Shown here one piece after another: positions 1 through 8,463 of a stretch of 64,000 nt of DNA. Numbering within the stretch: position 1 is the stretch's first letter; each line of letters opens with the position of its first letter. Under the pieces are notes generated by a model. That model saw only the letters and a list, made by a program, of their open reading frames with translations. It was not told where the DNA came from and made no database searches. The DNA lies in assembly GCF_965118125.1 (NCBI RefSeq), contig NZ_OZ221288.1, forward strand, positions 1,984,001 to 2,048,000, read 5' to 3'. The translations under genes were made by a program, and so were the position numbers. This DNA comes from Pararobbsia alpina_A (GTDB lineage Bacteria > Pseudomonadota > Gammaproteobacteria > Burkholderiales > Burkholderiaceae).

Positions 1-12
1 TAGGAGCTCACC

Positions 13-153
13 ATGAATCCGATTCGCTCGTTATTTAGCCGTCTGACGGTTCTGTTCGGCACGATGCACGTTCCGCTCGATGACCGCTACGCGCACACGC
101 ATGCCTACACGCATGTGCCGCGCGGCGAGTCGATGGACGAATCGATCCGCTGA
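13..153 (+). CDS. Small hypothetical protein (46 aa)
   Basis: A 46-codon reading frame opens with ATG six bases after an AGGAG ribosome-binding site at the very left edge of the window. The peptide starts with a short basic/hydrophobic stretch (MNPIRSLFSRLTVLFG) followed by a His/Tyr-rich segment and an acidic end. It does not look like a cleavable signal peptide. It lies 54 bases upstream of a lipoprotein gene on the same strand, so the two may be co-transcribed. I do not recognise the family and assign no function. The good ribosome-binding site is the main support. Confidence 0.5.
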   Translation: MNPIRSLFSRLTVLFGTMHVPLDDRYAHTHAYTHVPRGESMDESIR

Positions 154-207
154 GCCATCCGCATCCCAACGTTTGCAGGCAACACGATTTCACTTAAGGA
201 GAACACC

Positions 208-477
208 ATGAAGCAACGTCTGATGTTGTCGCTCGCAGGGGTCACGCTCGCCGGCGCGCTTGTCTCGGGATGCGCTGTCGCCGACGACGGCTATTTCATG
301 TATCGCCACGGCAATATCGAAGCGGCCGATTCGTTTGCTGCGCGAGCGATCGATCGCATGCGCGTCGCGCAGGAGATCAACCACTACGATATGCAAGGTC
401 ACGCAGCGCGCGCCATCGATCTGATGCAGCAGGCTCGCATTGAAATGAACATGGCGGCCGAGTCGGCCACTCGCTAG
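208..477 (+). CDS. Small lipoprotein with a duplicated helical motif
   Basis: An 89-residue protein with a lipoprotein signal: a basic N-terminus, a hydrophobic stretch and the lipobox LVSGC, with the lipidated cysteine at residue 22. The residue after it is Ala, which would fit outer-membrane sorting. The mature part contains two related helical segments (AARAIDRMRVAQEIN and AARAIDLMQQARIEMN). An AAGGAG ribosome-binding site sits six bases before the ATG. It converges on the OmpR-type regulator gene with a hairpin between them. The lipobox is seen directly. Function is unknown. Confidence 0.8.
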   Translation: MKQRLMLSLAGVTLAGALVSGCAVADDGYFMYRHGNIEAADSFAARAIDRMRVAQEINHYDMQGHAARAIDLMQQARIEMNMAAESATR

Positions 478-579
478 TGGCGCAGGGCTCACGCAGGCCC
501 GGCGTTGGCGATCGCCATAGCCATAGCCGTCATGGCCATACCCCGAATCTCGAAGCACCTGTCACCATGCGACCCATCC

Positions 580-606
580 CCGACGCAAGCCGTGCGCTTG
601 CGTCGG
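580..606. terminator. Hairpin between convergent genes
   Basis: A perfect 10-bp inverted repeat (CCGACGCAAG and CTTGCGTCGG) with a 7-base loop lies between the convergent lipoprotein and response-regulator genes. There is no strong T-tract on either side, so it is terminator-like by position and structure only. Confidence 0.4.
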
Positions 607-626
607 CTCGGTCGTTTCAGCGCGGA

Positions 627-1301
627 TCAGCCCGCTGCCTGATTGCCGAGCATGATGGTCCATCCCAGTCCGCGCACGTTGCGGATCACCGAGTTGCCGA
701 ATTTCTTGCGTACCGAGTGAATCAGCACGTCGACGGCGTTACTCTCGACTTCCTTGCCCCAGCCACAGAGCTTGTCTTCGAGCTGGTCGCGCGAGAGGAT
801 CGTTCCCGGCCGTTCGAGCAGCGCGAGCATCAGTGCAAATTCGCGCGCGGACAACGCACCCGTATTGCCGTTGCACGTCAGCGTGCGCTTGTCGAGATCG
901 AGGCACAGGTTTTCGTCGCCGAGGCGCGACACCGCATATCCCGCCTTGCGGCGAAGCACGGCACGGATCCGGGCCAGCAGTTCGGGAACGAGAAACGGCT
1001 TGAGCACGTAGTCGTCGGCGCCCACATCGAGCCCCTGGACGCGTGTGTCGAGGTCGTCGCGTGCGGTGAGAATCACGACTGGCACTGCGTTGCCGCGATC
1101 ACGTGCGCGCTTCAGCAGCTCAATGCCGCCCATGCCGGGCAAACCGAGATCGAGCAGTACGACTGTGTAGTCGGCAGCCGAGAGCGCGGCGCTTCCTGCG
1201 ATGCCGTCACGCACCCAGTCGACGCTGTAGTCGGCATCCTGCAACGCACGCAGCAGGCTTTGCCCGATTTGCAGGTCATCTTCCACCAATAGGACTCGCA
1301 T
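627..1301 (-). CDS. OmpR/PhoB-family response regulator
   Basis: A 224-residue two-component response regulator. The receiver domain (about 1-115) has the acidic pair at E7-D9, the phospho-acceptor Asp at 51 (LLDLGLPG) and the conserved Lys at 101 (DYVLKPF). The C-terminal half is an OmpR-type winged helix ending in IRNVRGLGW. The start MRVLLVEDD is chosen because it puts the receiver beta-1 at its usual position; an upstream extension would add about 40 unsupported residues. It diverges from the sensor kinase gene 221 bases away, a less common arrangement than a co-directional operon. It resembles the QseB/TctD-like regulators. The target is unknown. Confidence 0.92.
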   Translation of the reverse strand: MRVLLVEDDLQIGQSLLRALQDADYSVDWVRDGIAGSAALSAADYTVVLLDLGLPGMGGIELLKRARDRGNAVPVVILTARDDLDTRVQGLDVGADDYVLKPFLVPELLARIRAVLRRKAGYAVSRLGDENLCLDLDKRTLTCNGNTGALSAREFALMLALLERPGTILSRDQLEDKLCGWGKEVESNAVDVLIHSVRKKFGNSVIRNVRGLGWTIMLGNQAAG

Positions 1302-1522
1302 GATCCCTCGTCGAAACAAAGCGCTGCGGAACAGCCACTGCCCATGCCAGGTTGATTCGCGCGCAAACGATTCGGGGAGCGCGGATCGCATCGTGGCTCG
1401 CAGCGCGCGGGCTGAGTTCACTTCGCATGCTAAACGCTAGAATGATAAACGACCGCGTTCCCTGTGTTACCGGCTCATGCAAACGTAAGCATTGGCCGTA
1501 CACACGAAAACATCGACCCGAC

Positions 1523-2884
1523 ATGCCGAAGCCACGCTCACTGAGTACTCAGCTGATTCTCGCGCTCAGCGCGGTGGTGGTCATCGCATCGCTGATGCAT
1601 GCGCTCGGCTCCTATGCGCTTGCACGCAGTTCGACCAATGCGATTCTCGATACGCGCCTGCGCGACGTGGCCATCCGTATGTCGGCGGGCATGGCCAACC
1701 TGATCCTGCCGTCGTCGGAACCGGCGTTCCAGCGCCCGCAGGACCTCGAGATCCAGGTCTGGAGCGGCGATGAACCGTATCCGTCACAAGTCACGAATTC
1801 GGAGATCCATTTTCCGCGTGCCATTCCACTTGGGTTTTCCGATCAGTTCGTTGCCGGCGAACGCTGGCGGATATTTGTTGTGCAAACGCCGCATCACCGG
1901 GTCGAGGTCGGCCAGCGCGAACGGATCCGGGAGACGGTCGCGCGCGAAAACGCGCTGTCGACGCTATGGCCGACGGTCCTGTTGATGCCGATGCTCTGGG
2001 GTGCTGTGATTCTCGTTGTCCGTCGCACCATGAAGCAAGTCGGTACGCTCGCCGAGGAGGTGCAGGCGATCAACCTGAGCCGGCTTGCGCCGATCGACGA
2101 CAAGGGCGTGGCTCTCGATCTGTTGCCCTTTGTCGAGTCGACGAACAAGCTGATCGATCGGCTCGCGCTGATGATCGAGTCGGAGAAGAAATTCATTTCC
2201 GACGCGGCGCACGAATTGCGTTCGCCGATCACGGCGCTGCAGATCCAGGCCGACAATCTGCGTCACACGATCTATCCCGAGAATCAGGAACGGTTTGAGG
2301 AGTTGCGCCAGGGCATCATGCGTGGCGGCAACCTGGTGAAGCAGCTGTTGAGTCTCGCGCGTGCCGACGCACGCGTACAGGAAACCACGTTTGTCGATAT
2401 CGACGTCAAGCAGATCGTCGCGCAGGTGATCGCCGACTCGCTTCCCGTCGCCATGCAGCGAAACATCGATCTCGGCGTGGCGCGAATGGACGACGACGTG
2501 AAGGTGCGTGCGTTGAGCACGGATGTCACCGTCGTCGTCAAGAATCTCGTCGAGAACGCGATACGTTACAGCCCCGATCACAGTGTGATCGACGTGCGGG
2601 TCGTCAGGCGGCGAGAAAGTGTGTGTATCGAGGTCGTCGATGAAGGCCCAGGCATCGCACCCGACATGCTCGAGTGCGTATTCGAGCGCTTCGTTCGCGC
2701 AGAGCCTTCAAAAACCGAAGGCACGGGTCTGGGCCTGGCGATCGTACGCGCCACGATGACGCGCTATCAGGGTCGAGCCATCCTCGAAAACCGCACGGAT
2801 GGCAGCACGGGCCTGATTGCGCGCGTCACGTTTCCGCGCGAGCGGCGCAACCTGACGAGCGGGTTCAGCGGGCCGTTGAAGTGA
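1523..2884 (+). CDS. Membrane sensor histidine kinase, partner of the divergent OmpR regulator
   Basis: A 453-residue sensor kinase. There are two membrane segments, about residues 11-29 and 147-166, that bracket a roughly 115-residue periplasmic sensor. A cytoplasmic HisKA domain follows with phospho-accepting His 230 in the motif DAAHELRSP. The ATPase domain has an N-box (KNLVENAIRYSP), a G1 box (DEGPGIA) and a G2 box (GTGLGLAIV). The start at 1523 (MPKPRSLSTQ) leaves a normal short cytoplasmic lead before the first membrane segment. It almost certainly phosphorylates the divergently encoded regulator. The signal sensed cannot be read from the sequence. It belongs to the QseC/TctE-like group. 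Confidence 0.9.
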   Translation: MPKPRSLSTQLILALSAVVVIASLMHALGSYALARSSTNAILDTRLRDVAIRMSAGMANLILPSSEPAFQRPQDLEIQVWSGDEPYPSQVTNSEIHFPRAIPLGFSDQFVAGERWRIFVVQTPHHRVEVGQRERIRETVARENALSTLWPTVLLMPMLWGAVILVVRRTMKQVGTLAEEVQAINLSRLAPIDDKGVALDLLPFVESTNKLIDRLALMIESEKKFISDAAHELRSPITALQIQADNLRHTIYPENQERFEELRQGIMRGGNLVKQLLSLARADARVQETTFVDIDVKQIVAQVIADSLPVAMQRNIDLGVARMDDDVKVRALSTDVTVVVKNLVENAIRYSPDHSVIDVRVVRRRESVCIEVVDEGPGIAPDMLECVFERFVRAEPSKTEGTGLGLAIVRATMTRYQGRAILENRTDGSTGLIARVTFPRERRNLTSGFSGPLK

Positions 2885-2891
2885 GGTCATT

Positions 2892-2915
2892 GCCGGCATC
2901 GCCCTCGATGCCGGC
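2892..2915. terminator. GC-rich hairpin after the sensor kinase
   Basis: A perfect 10-bp stem (GCCGGCATCG with CGATGCCGGC) and a 4-base loop, eight bases after the kinase stop codon. There is no T-tract, so it may serve mRNA 3'-end stability or factor-dependent termination. Confidence 0.35.
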
Positions 2916-2969
2916 GCGCACCACGAGACCGCGCCGCTTTGCTGGCGCGCTATGTCCGGCGCTCCGGGA

Positions 2970-3125
2970 CTACCAGCACCCGGCAATCGGAAGCAGCAAG
3001 TACGGGAGCAAGTCCTCGTAGCTCAGCGGATCCTTGAGGTTCTCCGGCGCAAGGGGATCATTGCTGACGTTATCTCGGGTCGGGACGTTCGTCGTGTTAC
3101 TTAGTGTCGGTGATTGCGTGTCCAT
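2970..3125 (-). CDS. Small hypothetical protein (51 aa)
   Basis: A 51-codon frame on the minus strand that fills an otherwise empty gap. Its ATG is preceded by GGAG with an 8-base spacer. The peptide begins with a polar Ser/Thr/Asn/Asp-rich segment (MDTQSPTLSNTTNVPTRDN) and ends with a hydrophobic segment (YEDLLPYLLLPIAGCW). I do not recognise it. The ribosome-binding site and the ordered polar-then-hydrophobic composition argue for a real gene, but shortness keeps confidence moderate. Confidence 0.45.
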   Translation of the reverse strand: MDTQSPTLSNTTNVPTRDNVSNDPLAPENLKDPLSYEDLLPYLLLPIAGCW

Positions 3126-3246
3126 CTGTGCCACTCCGGTTCAGCGCATTCTTGATCGGATCGACTTGGCGACCGGTGCGCGCCGTATCGCGTGCACACA
3201 GATTGATCTTCAAGAATGAGCGCTGAATGAGGGCGTGCAGCAGGGG

Positions 3247-3666
3247 TCAATCGACCGCAAGAATCACGTTCGAAGCCTTGATCACGGCACTGGCGGCCTT
3301 GCCGGGTGCGAGACCCAGGCGCGTCGCGCTGTCGTTGGTGATGATCGACGTGATGTCAATGCCGGCCGCGGTCAGCACGACTTCCGAGTTCACGGCGCCT
3401 GCCGTGACCGCCTTGACCGTGCCGGTCAATACATTGCGCGCCGACACCTTGTCGGGGTCGGTATCCGTCATCAGGATGACCGAGGAGGCCTTGATCAACG
3501 CATAGGCCGTCGTGCCCTTGCTGAGGCCCAGCACCTTGGTGCTTTCCGACGTGACGACTGCGACGATCTCGGTGCTGCCGACTTGCAGGGTCACTTCATC
3601 GTTGACCGCACCCGGCTTGATCGCAGTGATCTTGCCGGTCAGAAAGTTACGCGCGCTGGTTTTCAT
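3247..3666 (-). CDS. Tandem Mop-domain molybdate-binding protein (molbindin)
   Basis: A 139-residue cytoplasmic protein made of two Mop (TOBE-like) domains, about residues 3-69 and 74-139. Each opens with the same signature (SARNFLTGKITAIKPGAVN and SARNVLTGTVKAVTAGAVN) and ends with VIKAS/LIKAS-type strands. Tandem Mop proteins of the ModG/molbindin type assemble into rings that store or buffer molybdate oxyanions. A GGAGA ribosome-binding site lies just before the ATG. No mod transporter genes are adjacent, so it is an orphan here. Molybdate binding is inferred from the family. Confidence 0.9.
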   Translation of the reverse strand: MKTSARNFLTGKITAIKPGAVNDEVTLQVGSTEIVAVVTSESTKVLGLSKGTTAYALIKASSVILMTDTDPDKVSARNVLTGTVKAVTAGAVNSEVVLTAAGIDITSIITNDSATRLGLAPGKAASAVIKASNVILAVD

Positions 3667-3749
3667 CGAAGGTCTCCGGAATTGAGGAAAGATGTCCTCT
3701 TCAGGGCATGACTCTAACGCAAACGCGCATCGAAGCCGCTTTCGGATCG

Positions 3750-4469
3750 CTAGACCGGATTGCCGAAATCATCGATCGACACCCCGAGCTGTGCGGCAAG
3801 GTGTTCGACGATGGCCTTGAGGCGGGCGACGTCGTCGTTGAGGCGTTGTTGTTCTGCCTTCAGCGATTCGATGTCGGCCGTCAACGAGCCGGTGTCAGTG
3901 GCTTCGCTGCCAGCGCTCGAGCTCCGGGCAACGTCAACGGCGGAGACTTCTCCGCACAGTAAATGCGCCCAGCGGCTTTCACGTTCGCCCGGCGCGCGTG
4001 CGAGCTTCACGACTCGCGCAGGGGTGCTCGATGCGAGTTCGTCGAGAAATGCCTCGACCGACGACACGTCGGCAAAGCCGTGCAGGCGCGCCGAATTCAA
4101 ACGCAGTTCCGCAGCGGTTTGTGGTCCGCGCAGAATCAGGGTGGTCAACAGCGCGGCGGCCTGGCTCGGGATCGCTAGCGCGCGAACCATGTTGTGCTCG
4201 TATCGCGGCACACGACTGCTGCTCGCATCGAATACGAGGCTCAGGAACTTCAGGTTATCGAGGGTTTCCTGGACCTCTGCCTCCGAGACATTCATGACCG
4301 GCACGCGGGCAGTCTTCTGATTGCACCCCGAAGTGAGCGCGTTAAGCGACAGCGGATACGTGTCGGGTACCGTGCGCTCCTTTTCCAGGAGCACGCCGAG
4401 CACGCGTGCCTCGAGCGGCGTCAGGGTACGAAGCGGAGGGCGGGAAGTGGCTTCGGAGGTCGTATTCAT
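3750..4469 (-). CDS. YceH family protein (DUF480/UPF0502)
   Basis: A 239-residue protein matching the YceH family across its length, including LTPLEARVLGVLLEKE near the N-terminus and SLNALTSGCNQKTARVPVM. The family folds as two winged-helix domains and is widespread in proteobacteria, with no firmly established biochemical role. The C-terminal 45 residues form a predicted coiled coil (LTADIESLKAEQQRLNDDVA). The start gives the usual short N-terminal tail. Its promoter region is shared with the divergent surface protein gene. Confidence 0.88.
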   Translation of the reverse strand: MNTTSEATSRPPLRTLTPLEARVLGVLLEKERTVPDTYPLSLNALTSGCNQKTARVPVMNVSEAEVQETLDNLKFLSLVFDASSSRVPRYEHNMVRALAIPSQAAALLTTLILRGPQTAAELRLNSARLHGFADVSSVEAFLDELASSTPARVVKLARAPGERESRWAHLLCGEVSAVDVARSSSAGSEATDTGSLTADIESLKAEQQRLNDDVARLKAIVEHLAAQLGVSIDDFGNPV

Positions 4470-4633
4470 ACGATGAGTCGGTAAGATGGGCGTTCGAATG
4501 GGTGTCGATGCGTAGGACGTAATCTACGACATCCCGCGACATAAGTTTCTAACAGCCTTCCGAGGGCCGTCCTTCTATAGTTCGCTTCGTCGCCGCGCCC
4601 CCTCAGCAGTTTGTCACGCGGCCCCGATCTCTG

Positions 4634-5968
4634 ATGAAGGACACGCCCGTGAACATCCGCTCGTTTTTCTCCCTCTCCGCCGACGCTGATTCTGCTTCGG
4701 CCGCAACGAACTGCGTAGCTCCTGCGAGCACGACGCGCACCGCCCGCACGATTGCCCACGCCATGGCCATTGCCGCCACGACGGCAGCGCTGGCCCTGGT
4801 GAGCATGCCTGCTTCGGCGGGTTGGGCTCGAGGCGGTTCCGCCTACACGTCGCGCGGTGAATTCAACAGTGGTCACGTCGGTAGCTGCGGCGGTGGCAGC
4901 TGCTCGCACGCGGGCGGCTATGTCGGCCCCGACGGACGCGTTGCGTCGAACACGGGCACCGTCACGCGCACGTCGCCGGGTCAGTTCTCGAACTCGGGCA
5001 CGGCAACCGGCCCCAATGGCCGCACCGTCGATCACTCGGGCGACACGAGCTGCGCAAGCGGCACGTGCTCGCACACGGGCTCCATGACGGGTTCGAACGG
5101 CAATTCGGCCACGACCTCGGGCAGCGTGACGCGCACGGCGCCGGGGCAGTACACCTCGTCGGGCACGGTCAATGGTTCGAACGGCAACTCCGTCGCGCAT
5201 TCGGCTTCGACAAACTGCGCCGGCAACACCTGCTCACGCTCCGGTACGGCGACGGGTTCGAACGGCGGGACGGTCTCGCATGACGGCACCGCGACACGTG
5301 TCGCGCCGGGTGTGGTCACGACATCGAGCTCGGTCACCGGTACGCACGGCAATACGGTGACGTCGAGCGGTGTGGTGACGACGGGCGGCGTGGTCACGAC
5401 AGGTTCGAGCGTGACGACTGTCGCAGTGGCCCCTGCACCTGTAGTCGTCGCAACGACTCCGACGTATGTTCCGCCGCCCGTCGTCGTTGCGACGGCACCT
5501 GCGCCTCAGGCGGTGGTGGTGGCTACGCCCGCTCCGACGACGACGGTCGTGCCTGTTGCGACCGCTGCTCCGGCCACGCCGGCGTCGTCGAGCGCTGCGG
5601 CGGCTCCGGCCCCTGCACCGACAAGCACGAAGGCCGTCGTGGTCGCGCCGGCTCCTGCGCCGACCGCAGCCGTAGTCGTGGCGAAGCCGGTGGCCTACGT
5701 TCCGCCTCCGGTCGTGGTGGCGAAGCCGGTCGCGTACGTGCCGCCCCCGGTCGTCGTGGTCAAGCCGGCTCCGTATGTGCATGCGACTGTCGTCGTGAAG
5801 CCCGCTTACGTCCCGCCGCCCGTGGTCTATGTGCCGCAGCCGCGCGCCGCCGTTGTCTACGTTGCACCGGCCCCGCGTGCCGTGTACGTCGCTCCGGCCC
5901 CGCGCCCGGCAGTCTGGGTGCCCGGACATTGGGTAGGGGGTCTGTGGGTGCCCGCGCACTGGGCGTGA
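4634..5968 (+). CDS. Exported low-complexity repeat protein with C-terminal WVPGHW motif
   Basis: A 444-residue secreted or surface protein. A long charged lead is followed by a signal-peptide-like segment ending in SMPASA (about residue 60). The mature N-terminal half is built of Gly/Ser/Thr/Asn repeats of about 37 residues with paired cysteines (SCASGTCSHTG, NCAGNTCSRSG). The second half is Val/Ala/Pro-rich (YVPPPVVVAKPV repeated). The protein ends WVPGHWVGGLWVPAHWA, a tail common in Burkholderia cell-envelope proteins. A GTG at 4649 preceded by AAGGA is an alternative start that shortens the lead by five residues. Function is unknown. Confidence 0.8.
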   Translation: MKDTPVNIRSFFSLSADADSASAATNCVAPASTTRTARTIAHAMAIAATTAALALVSMPASAGWARGGSAYTSRGEFNSGHVGSCGGGSCSHAGGYVGPDGRVASNTGTVTRTSPGQFSNSGTATGPNGRTVDHSGDTSCASGTCSHTGSMTGSNGNSATTSGSVTRTAPGQYTSSGTVNGSNGNSVAHSASTNCAGNTCSRSGTATGSNGGTVSHDGTATRVAPGVVTTSSSVTGTHGNTVTSSGVVTTGGVVTTGSSVTTVAVAPAPVVVATTPTYVPPPVVVATAPAPQAVVVATPAPTTTVVPVATAAPATPASSSAAAAPAPAPTSTKAVVVAPAPAPTAAVVVAKPVAYVPPPVVVAKPVAYVPPPVVVVKPAPYVHATVVVKPAYVPPPVVYVPQPRAAVVYVAPAPRAVYVAPAPRPAVWVPGHWVGGLWVPAHWA

Positions 5969-6086
5969 TCCATACTCGCGACACACCGAGCTTAAATTCG
6001 AAAAGTGCAATCGGTACCTGAAGACCCGATCCACGGGTAGCGACGAAGAGACCTCACGAAGCCGCGAAACAGCGGCGCATCGACGA

Positions 6087-6111
6087 GCCCGCCAATTGGC
6101 GGGCTTTTTTT
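6087..6111 (+). terminator. Rho-independent terminator
   Basis: A perfect GCCCGCC/GGCGGGC stem with an AATT loop is followed directly by seven T residues. It lies 119 bases after the surface-protein gene and ends that transcript. Confidence 0.9.
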
Positions 6112-6231
6112 GTGTCGGTGTTTACCCCCCGTTCCACCCCTCCGAAAACACGTGAAAACGAGCGACTCGGCCAGCCCTGAACGCTTGCGGGACACGGCCT
6201 TTCGTCTTGTTTGGCCCATCGTCGGCGGACA

Positions 6232-6243
6232 GAAATCGATTTC
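6232..6243. promoter_or_regulatory. Upstream operator palindrome (copy 1)
   Basis: The perfect 12-bp palindrome GAAATCGATTTC, repeated 66 bp downstream around the start of transcription. The AAATCGATTT core with a central CG fits LacI-family operators. A matching half site (AATTTCGATT) lies at 6251-6260. Confidence 0.6.
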
Positions 6244-6262
6244 GAAAATGAATTTCGATTGC

Positions 6263-6291
6263 TTGTATTTCTACGGGACCATTGCTATCTT
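6263..6291 (+). promoter_or_regulatory. Sigma-70 promoter of the MFS transporter gene
   Basis: TTGTAT and TATCTT are separated by exactly 17 bases, so transcription should begin near 6298. The promoter lies between two copies of the GAAATCGATTTC palindrome and the predicted start falls inside the second. Confidence 0.6.
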
Positions 6292-6295
6292 GAAT

Positions 6296-6311
6296 TCGAA
6301 ATCGATTTCGA
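6296..6311. promoter_or_regulatory. Downstream operator palindrome (copy 2)
   Basis: A perfect 16-bp palindrome (TCGAAATCGATTTCGA) overlaps the predicted transcription start. Its central 12 bp are identical to copy 1. The position suits repression of the MFS gene. The regulator is not encoded next to it. Confidence 0.65.
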
Positions 6312-6446
6312 GAAAGGCGACGTGACGAGTAAGAGCGCGAACCGTCGTAGCGAAACATGAGCGAGGCCGGTCGTAGAGCCGATCGACGTCGACGATCTCG
6401 CTCGCTCCCACACACTCAGGAAGTCGAAGGATCTTGCGAGGGCATC

Positions 6447-7661
6447 ATGAAAAATCGCTGGACGGCTTTGGCCATCATCTTCATCTCGTATCTGCAATTC
6501 ACGCTGAACTGGTTTTGCGTCGTGCCTGCATTTGGCGGCATCGTGAACGACATGCACATCACGTTCGCGAACGTGGGTGTGATCGTCGGCACGTTTATCG
6601 CCGGTTACGGTCTCGCGCATATTCCTGGCGGCTGGATCGCGGAGCGGTTCGGCATGCGATTCGCGGTGCTTTTCGGCATTGCGCTTGAAACGATCGGCGC
6701 GGCGGCGACAGCCTGGGCGCCGTCGTACGAGGTACTGCTTATCGGACGCTTCTTGTGCGGGATCGGCGGCTCCGTGTATCTGGGGAGTTCAGTGGGCCTC
6801 ACCGCCGCGTGGTTTCGCGGGAAGGATCTCGGTATCGCGAACGGCGTGATTCAGGGCGCGGCGTTTACGCTCGGCGCCGCAATCGGGCTTTACGGATGGG
6901 GACCGGTCATCGGCTCCTTCGGCTGGCGTCACGGACTGCTGATTGGCGCAGGTGTCGGCCTCGCGACACTGATCTTTACGGCAGTTTTCTTTCCGGCACC
7001 GCCAAGCGGCACCGACGATGTGCTCGAAGGACATCATCTCGACAAGAACTCCTTGCGTCGCGTGTTCGGCAGTGCCTCGCTCTGGATCATGGGCTTCGCA
7101 TTAGCGGGCGCCTACGGCAGCTTCTTCAGCGCGGCTCAACTGTTGCCGCACTACGCACAAACGGCGCTGGACACGGACAGCGCGTCGGCGGAGACGATCA
7201 GCGTGATTCTGCTGCTGAGCGGCATGGTCGGCGGTTTCGTCGGCGGATGGCTATCGGATCGCGTGTTCGGTTTGCTTCCGACCTTCTTCGCAGCCTGCGC
7301 GATCGAATCCGTTGCGTTCTTTGCGATGCCGCATCTCGGCCTTGCAGGTGTGGAGATCGCCGCAGCCGTCATCGGTGCAACGGAAGTCGCGGCATTTGTG
7401 CCGTGGGTATCGATCCCGGGCGAACGCGACAGTGGATTCCTGATTTCCGATGTGCCCACAGCGGTGGGCCTCATGTTGAGCATTGCAGCCATCGGCGGGG
7501 CGACGATTGCGCCCGCCTTCACTTCTATCGCCACCACGTGGGGTTTCGATTCCGCATGGATCTTCCAGGGCGTGATCACAATCGGTCTCGCGCTGCTCGC
7601 CTTTGTAGGAAGACCGTCTCGCGCCGTCGCCATGAGTGCAGCCCGACACGTTGGAGACTGA
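6447..7661 (+). CDS. MFS transporter, NarK/CynX-like branch
   Basis: A 404-residue inner-membrane permease with about 12 hydrophobic segments. The loop between segments 2 and 3 carries the MFS motif A in degenerate form (GWIAERFGMR). The sequence AAWFRGKDLGIANG is typical of anion and organic-acid MFS carriers. The start MKNRWTALAI is chosen because it opens directly into the first membrane helix; an upstream in-frame ATG would add 30 Arg-rich residues. A promoter with two operator palindromes lies about 140-215 bp upstream, so expression is probably substrate-controlled. The substrate is not predictable. Confidence 0.85.
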   Translation: MKNRWTALAIIFISYLQFTLNWFCVVPAFGGIVNDMHITFANVGVIVGTFIAGYGLAHIPGGWIAERFGMRFAVLFGIALETIGAAATAWAPSYEVLLIGRFLCGIGGSVYLGSSVGLTAAWFRGKDLGIANGVIQGAAFTLGAAIGLYGWGPVIGSFGWRHGLLIGAGVGLATLIFTAVFFPAPPSGTDDVLEGHHLDKNSLRRVFGSASLWIMGFALAGAYGSFFSAAQLLPHYAQTALDTDSASAETISVILLLSGMVGGFVGGWLSDRVFGLLPTFFAACAIESVAFFAMPHLGLAGVEIAAAVIGATEVAAFVPWVSIPGERDSGFLISDVPTAVGLMLSIAAIGGATIAPAFTSIATTWGFDSAWIFQGVITIGLALLAFVGRPSRAVAMSAARHVGD

Positions 7662-7834
7662 GGCGCGCGCGCTCCCGAACGCCATGGCCAGAAATGCACG
7701 CGAAATGGCCCTTGATCACCGTTCCCAGCACTGCACGGAAAGCCCCTGAAACGTAGACTGTTCTCAACGGTCGCCGCGGTCACGTCGATGTTCGAGGCGC
7801 CACGGAAACGAGCAGTCTACGGGAGGTACCCAAA

Positions 7835-8035
7835 GTGAAGTTCCTGGTGAAAAACGAAATTCGCGCCGACGACGTGGCGACTATTGAACACGCCATATGG
7901 ACGGTCGACTCTGACGCTAAAACAAAGGTTGATGTCGACGCCAATACGGTCAGTGTCGATTCGTGGCTGATGCCCGAAGAGTTCTTCGTTGCATTCGTCG
8001 ATGAAGACTATGAGGTCAGCATCCTCGAAGGGTAG
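7835..8035 (+). CDS. Small HMA-fold-like protein without metal cysteines
   Basis: A 66-residue soluble protein with a beta-alpha-beta-beta-alpha-beta pattern (MKFLVKNEIRADDVATIEHAI, then DVDANTVSVDSW). This resembles heavy-metal-associated domain proteins, but it contains no cysteine at all, so it cannot bind copper or zinc through a CxxC site. A GGGAGG ribosome-binding site lies seven bases before the ATG. It is 59 bases upstream of the SnoaL-like gene and is probably co-transcribed. The fold call is by pattern, and the function is unknown. Confidence 0.7.
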   Translation: MKFLVKNEIRADDVATIEHAIWTVDSDAKTKVDVDANTVSVDSWLMPEEFFVAFVDEDYEVSILEG

Positions 8036-8094
8036 GCATGCCAGGCGTCGGGTCGAATGCATTCGCGTCGAGCCAGCCGTGCGGGAGAATATCC

Positions 8095-8463
8095 ATGCGT
8101 GAAGTATTGAATCAGCATTGGGAAGCATCCGCCGCCGGCGATCTCGATGCGGAGCATCAGATCTACGCCGACGATGCCATCTGCGATTATCCGCAATCGG
8201 GAGAGCGCATCGTCGGGCGAAAAAACATTCAGGCCTTGCGGGGTCATCATCCCGGCAAGCCATCGGGTTTTGCAGTCAGGCGTATTGAAGGCAGCGGTGA
8301 CCTCTGGATCACCGAATACACGATCCGATATAGCGCCACGACGGCGTTCGTCGTGAGCATCATGGAATTCCGCGACGCGAAGGTCGTTCACGAGACGCAA
8401 TATTTCTCGGAGGCATTCGAGGCGCCGGAATGGCGAAAGCAGTGGGTGCAATCGATCACTTAG
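8095..8463 (+). CDS. SnoaL-like / NTF2-fold protein
   Basis: A 122-residue single-domain protein with the NTF2-fold pattern: an N-terminal helix (VLNQHWEASAAGDLD), an acidic turn (YADDAICDYPQSGE), an I-GR-NI segment and a curved sheet ending in HETQYFSEAFEAPEW. Such proteins are small-molecule enzymes or accessory domains of limited predictability. The start at 8095 is preceded by GGGAGA with good spacing; a more distal ATG would add 19 residues. The last eight bases overlap the 3' end of the convergent mug gene. Confidence 0.8.
   Translation: MREVLNQHWEASAAGDLDAEHQIYADDAICDYPQSGERIVGRKNIQALRGHHPGKPSGFAVRRIEGSGDLWITEYTIRYSATTAFVVSIMEFRDAKVVHETQYFSEAFEAPEWRKQWVQSIT

Noticed and set aside
477..1292. 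A 271-codon plus-strand frame overlapping the response regulator
   Set aside because: It is the antisense shadow of a well-supported OmpR gene and its composition is typical of shadow frames.
5234..6034. A minus-strand Arg/His-rich frame opposite the surface protein
   Set aside because: It mirrors the low-complexity sense sequence and has no start signal.
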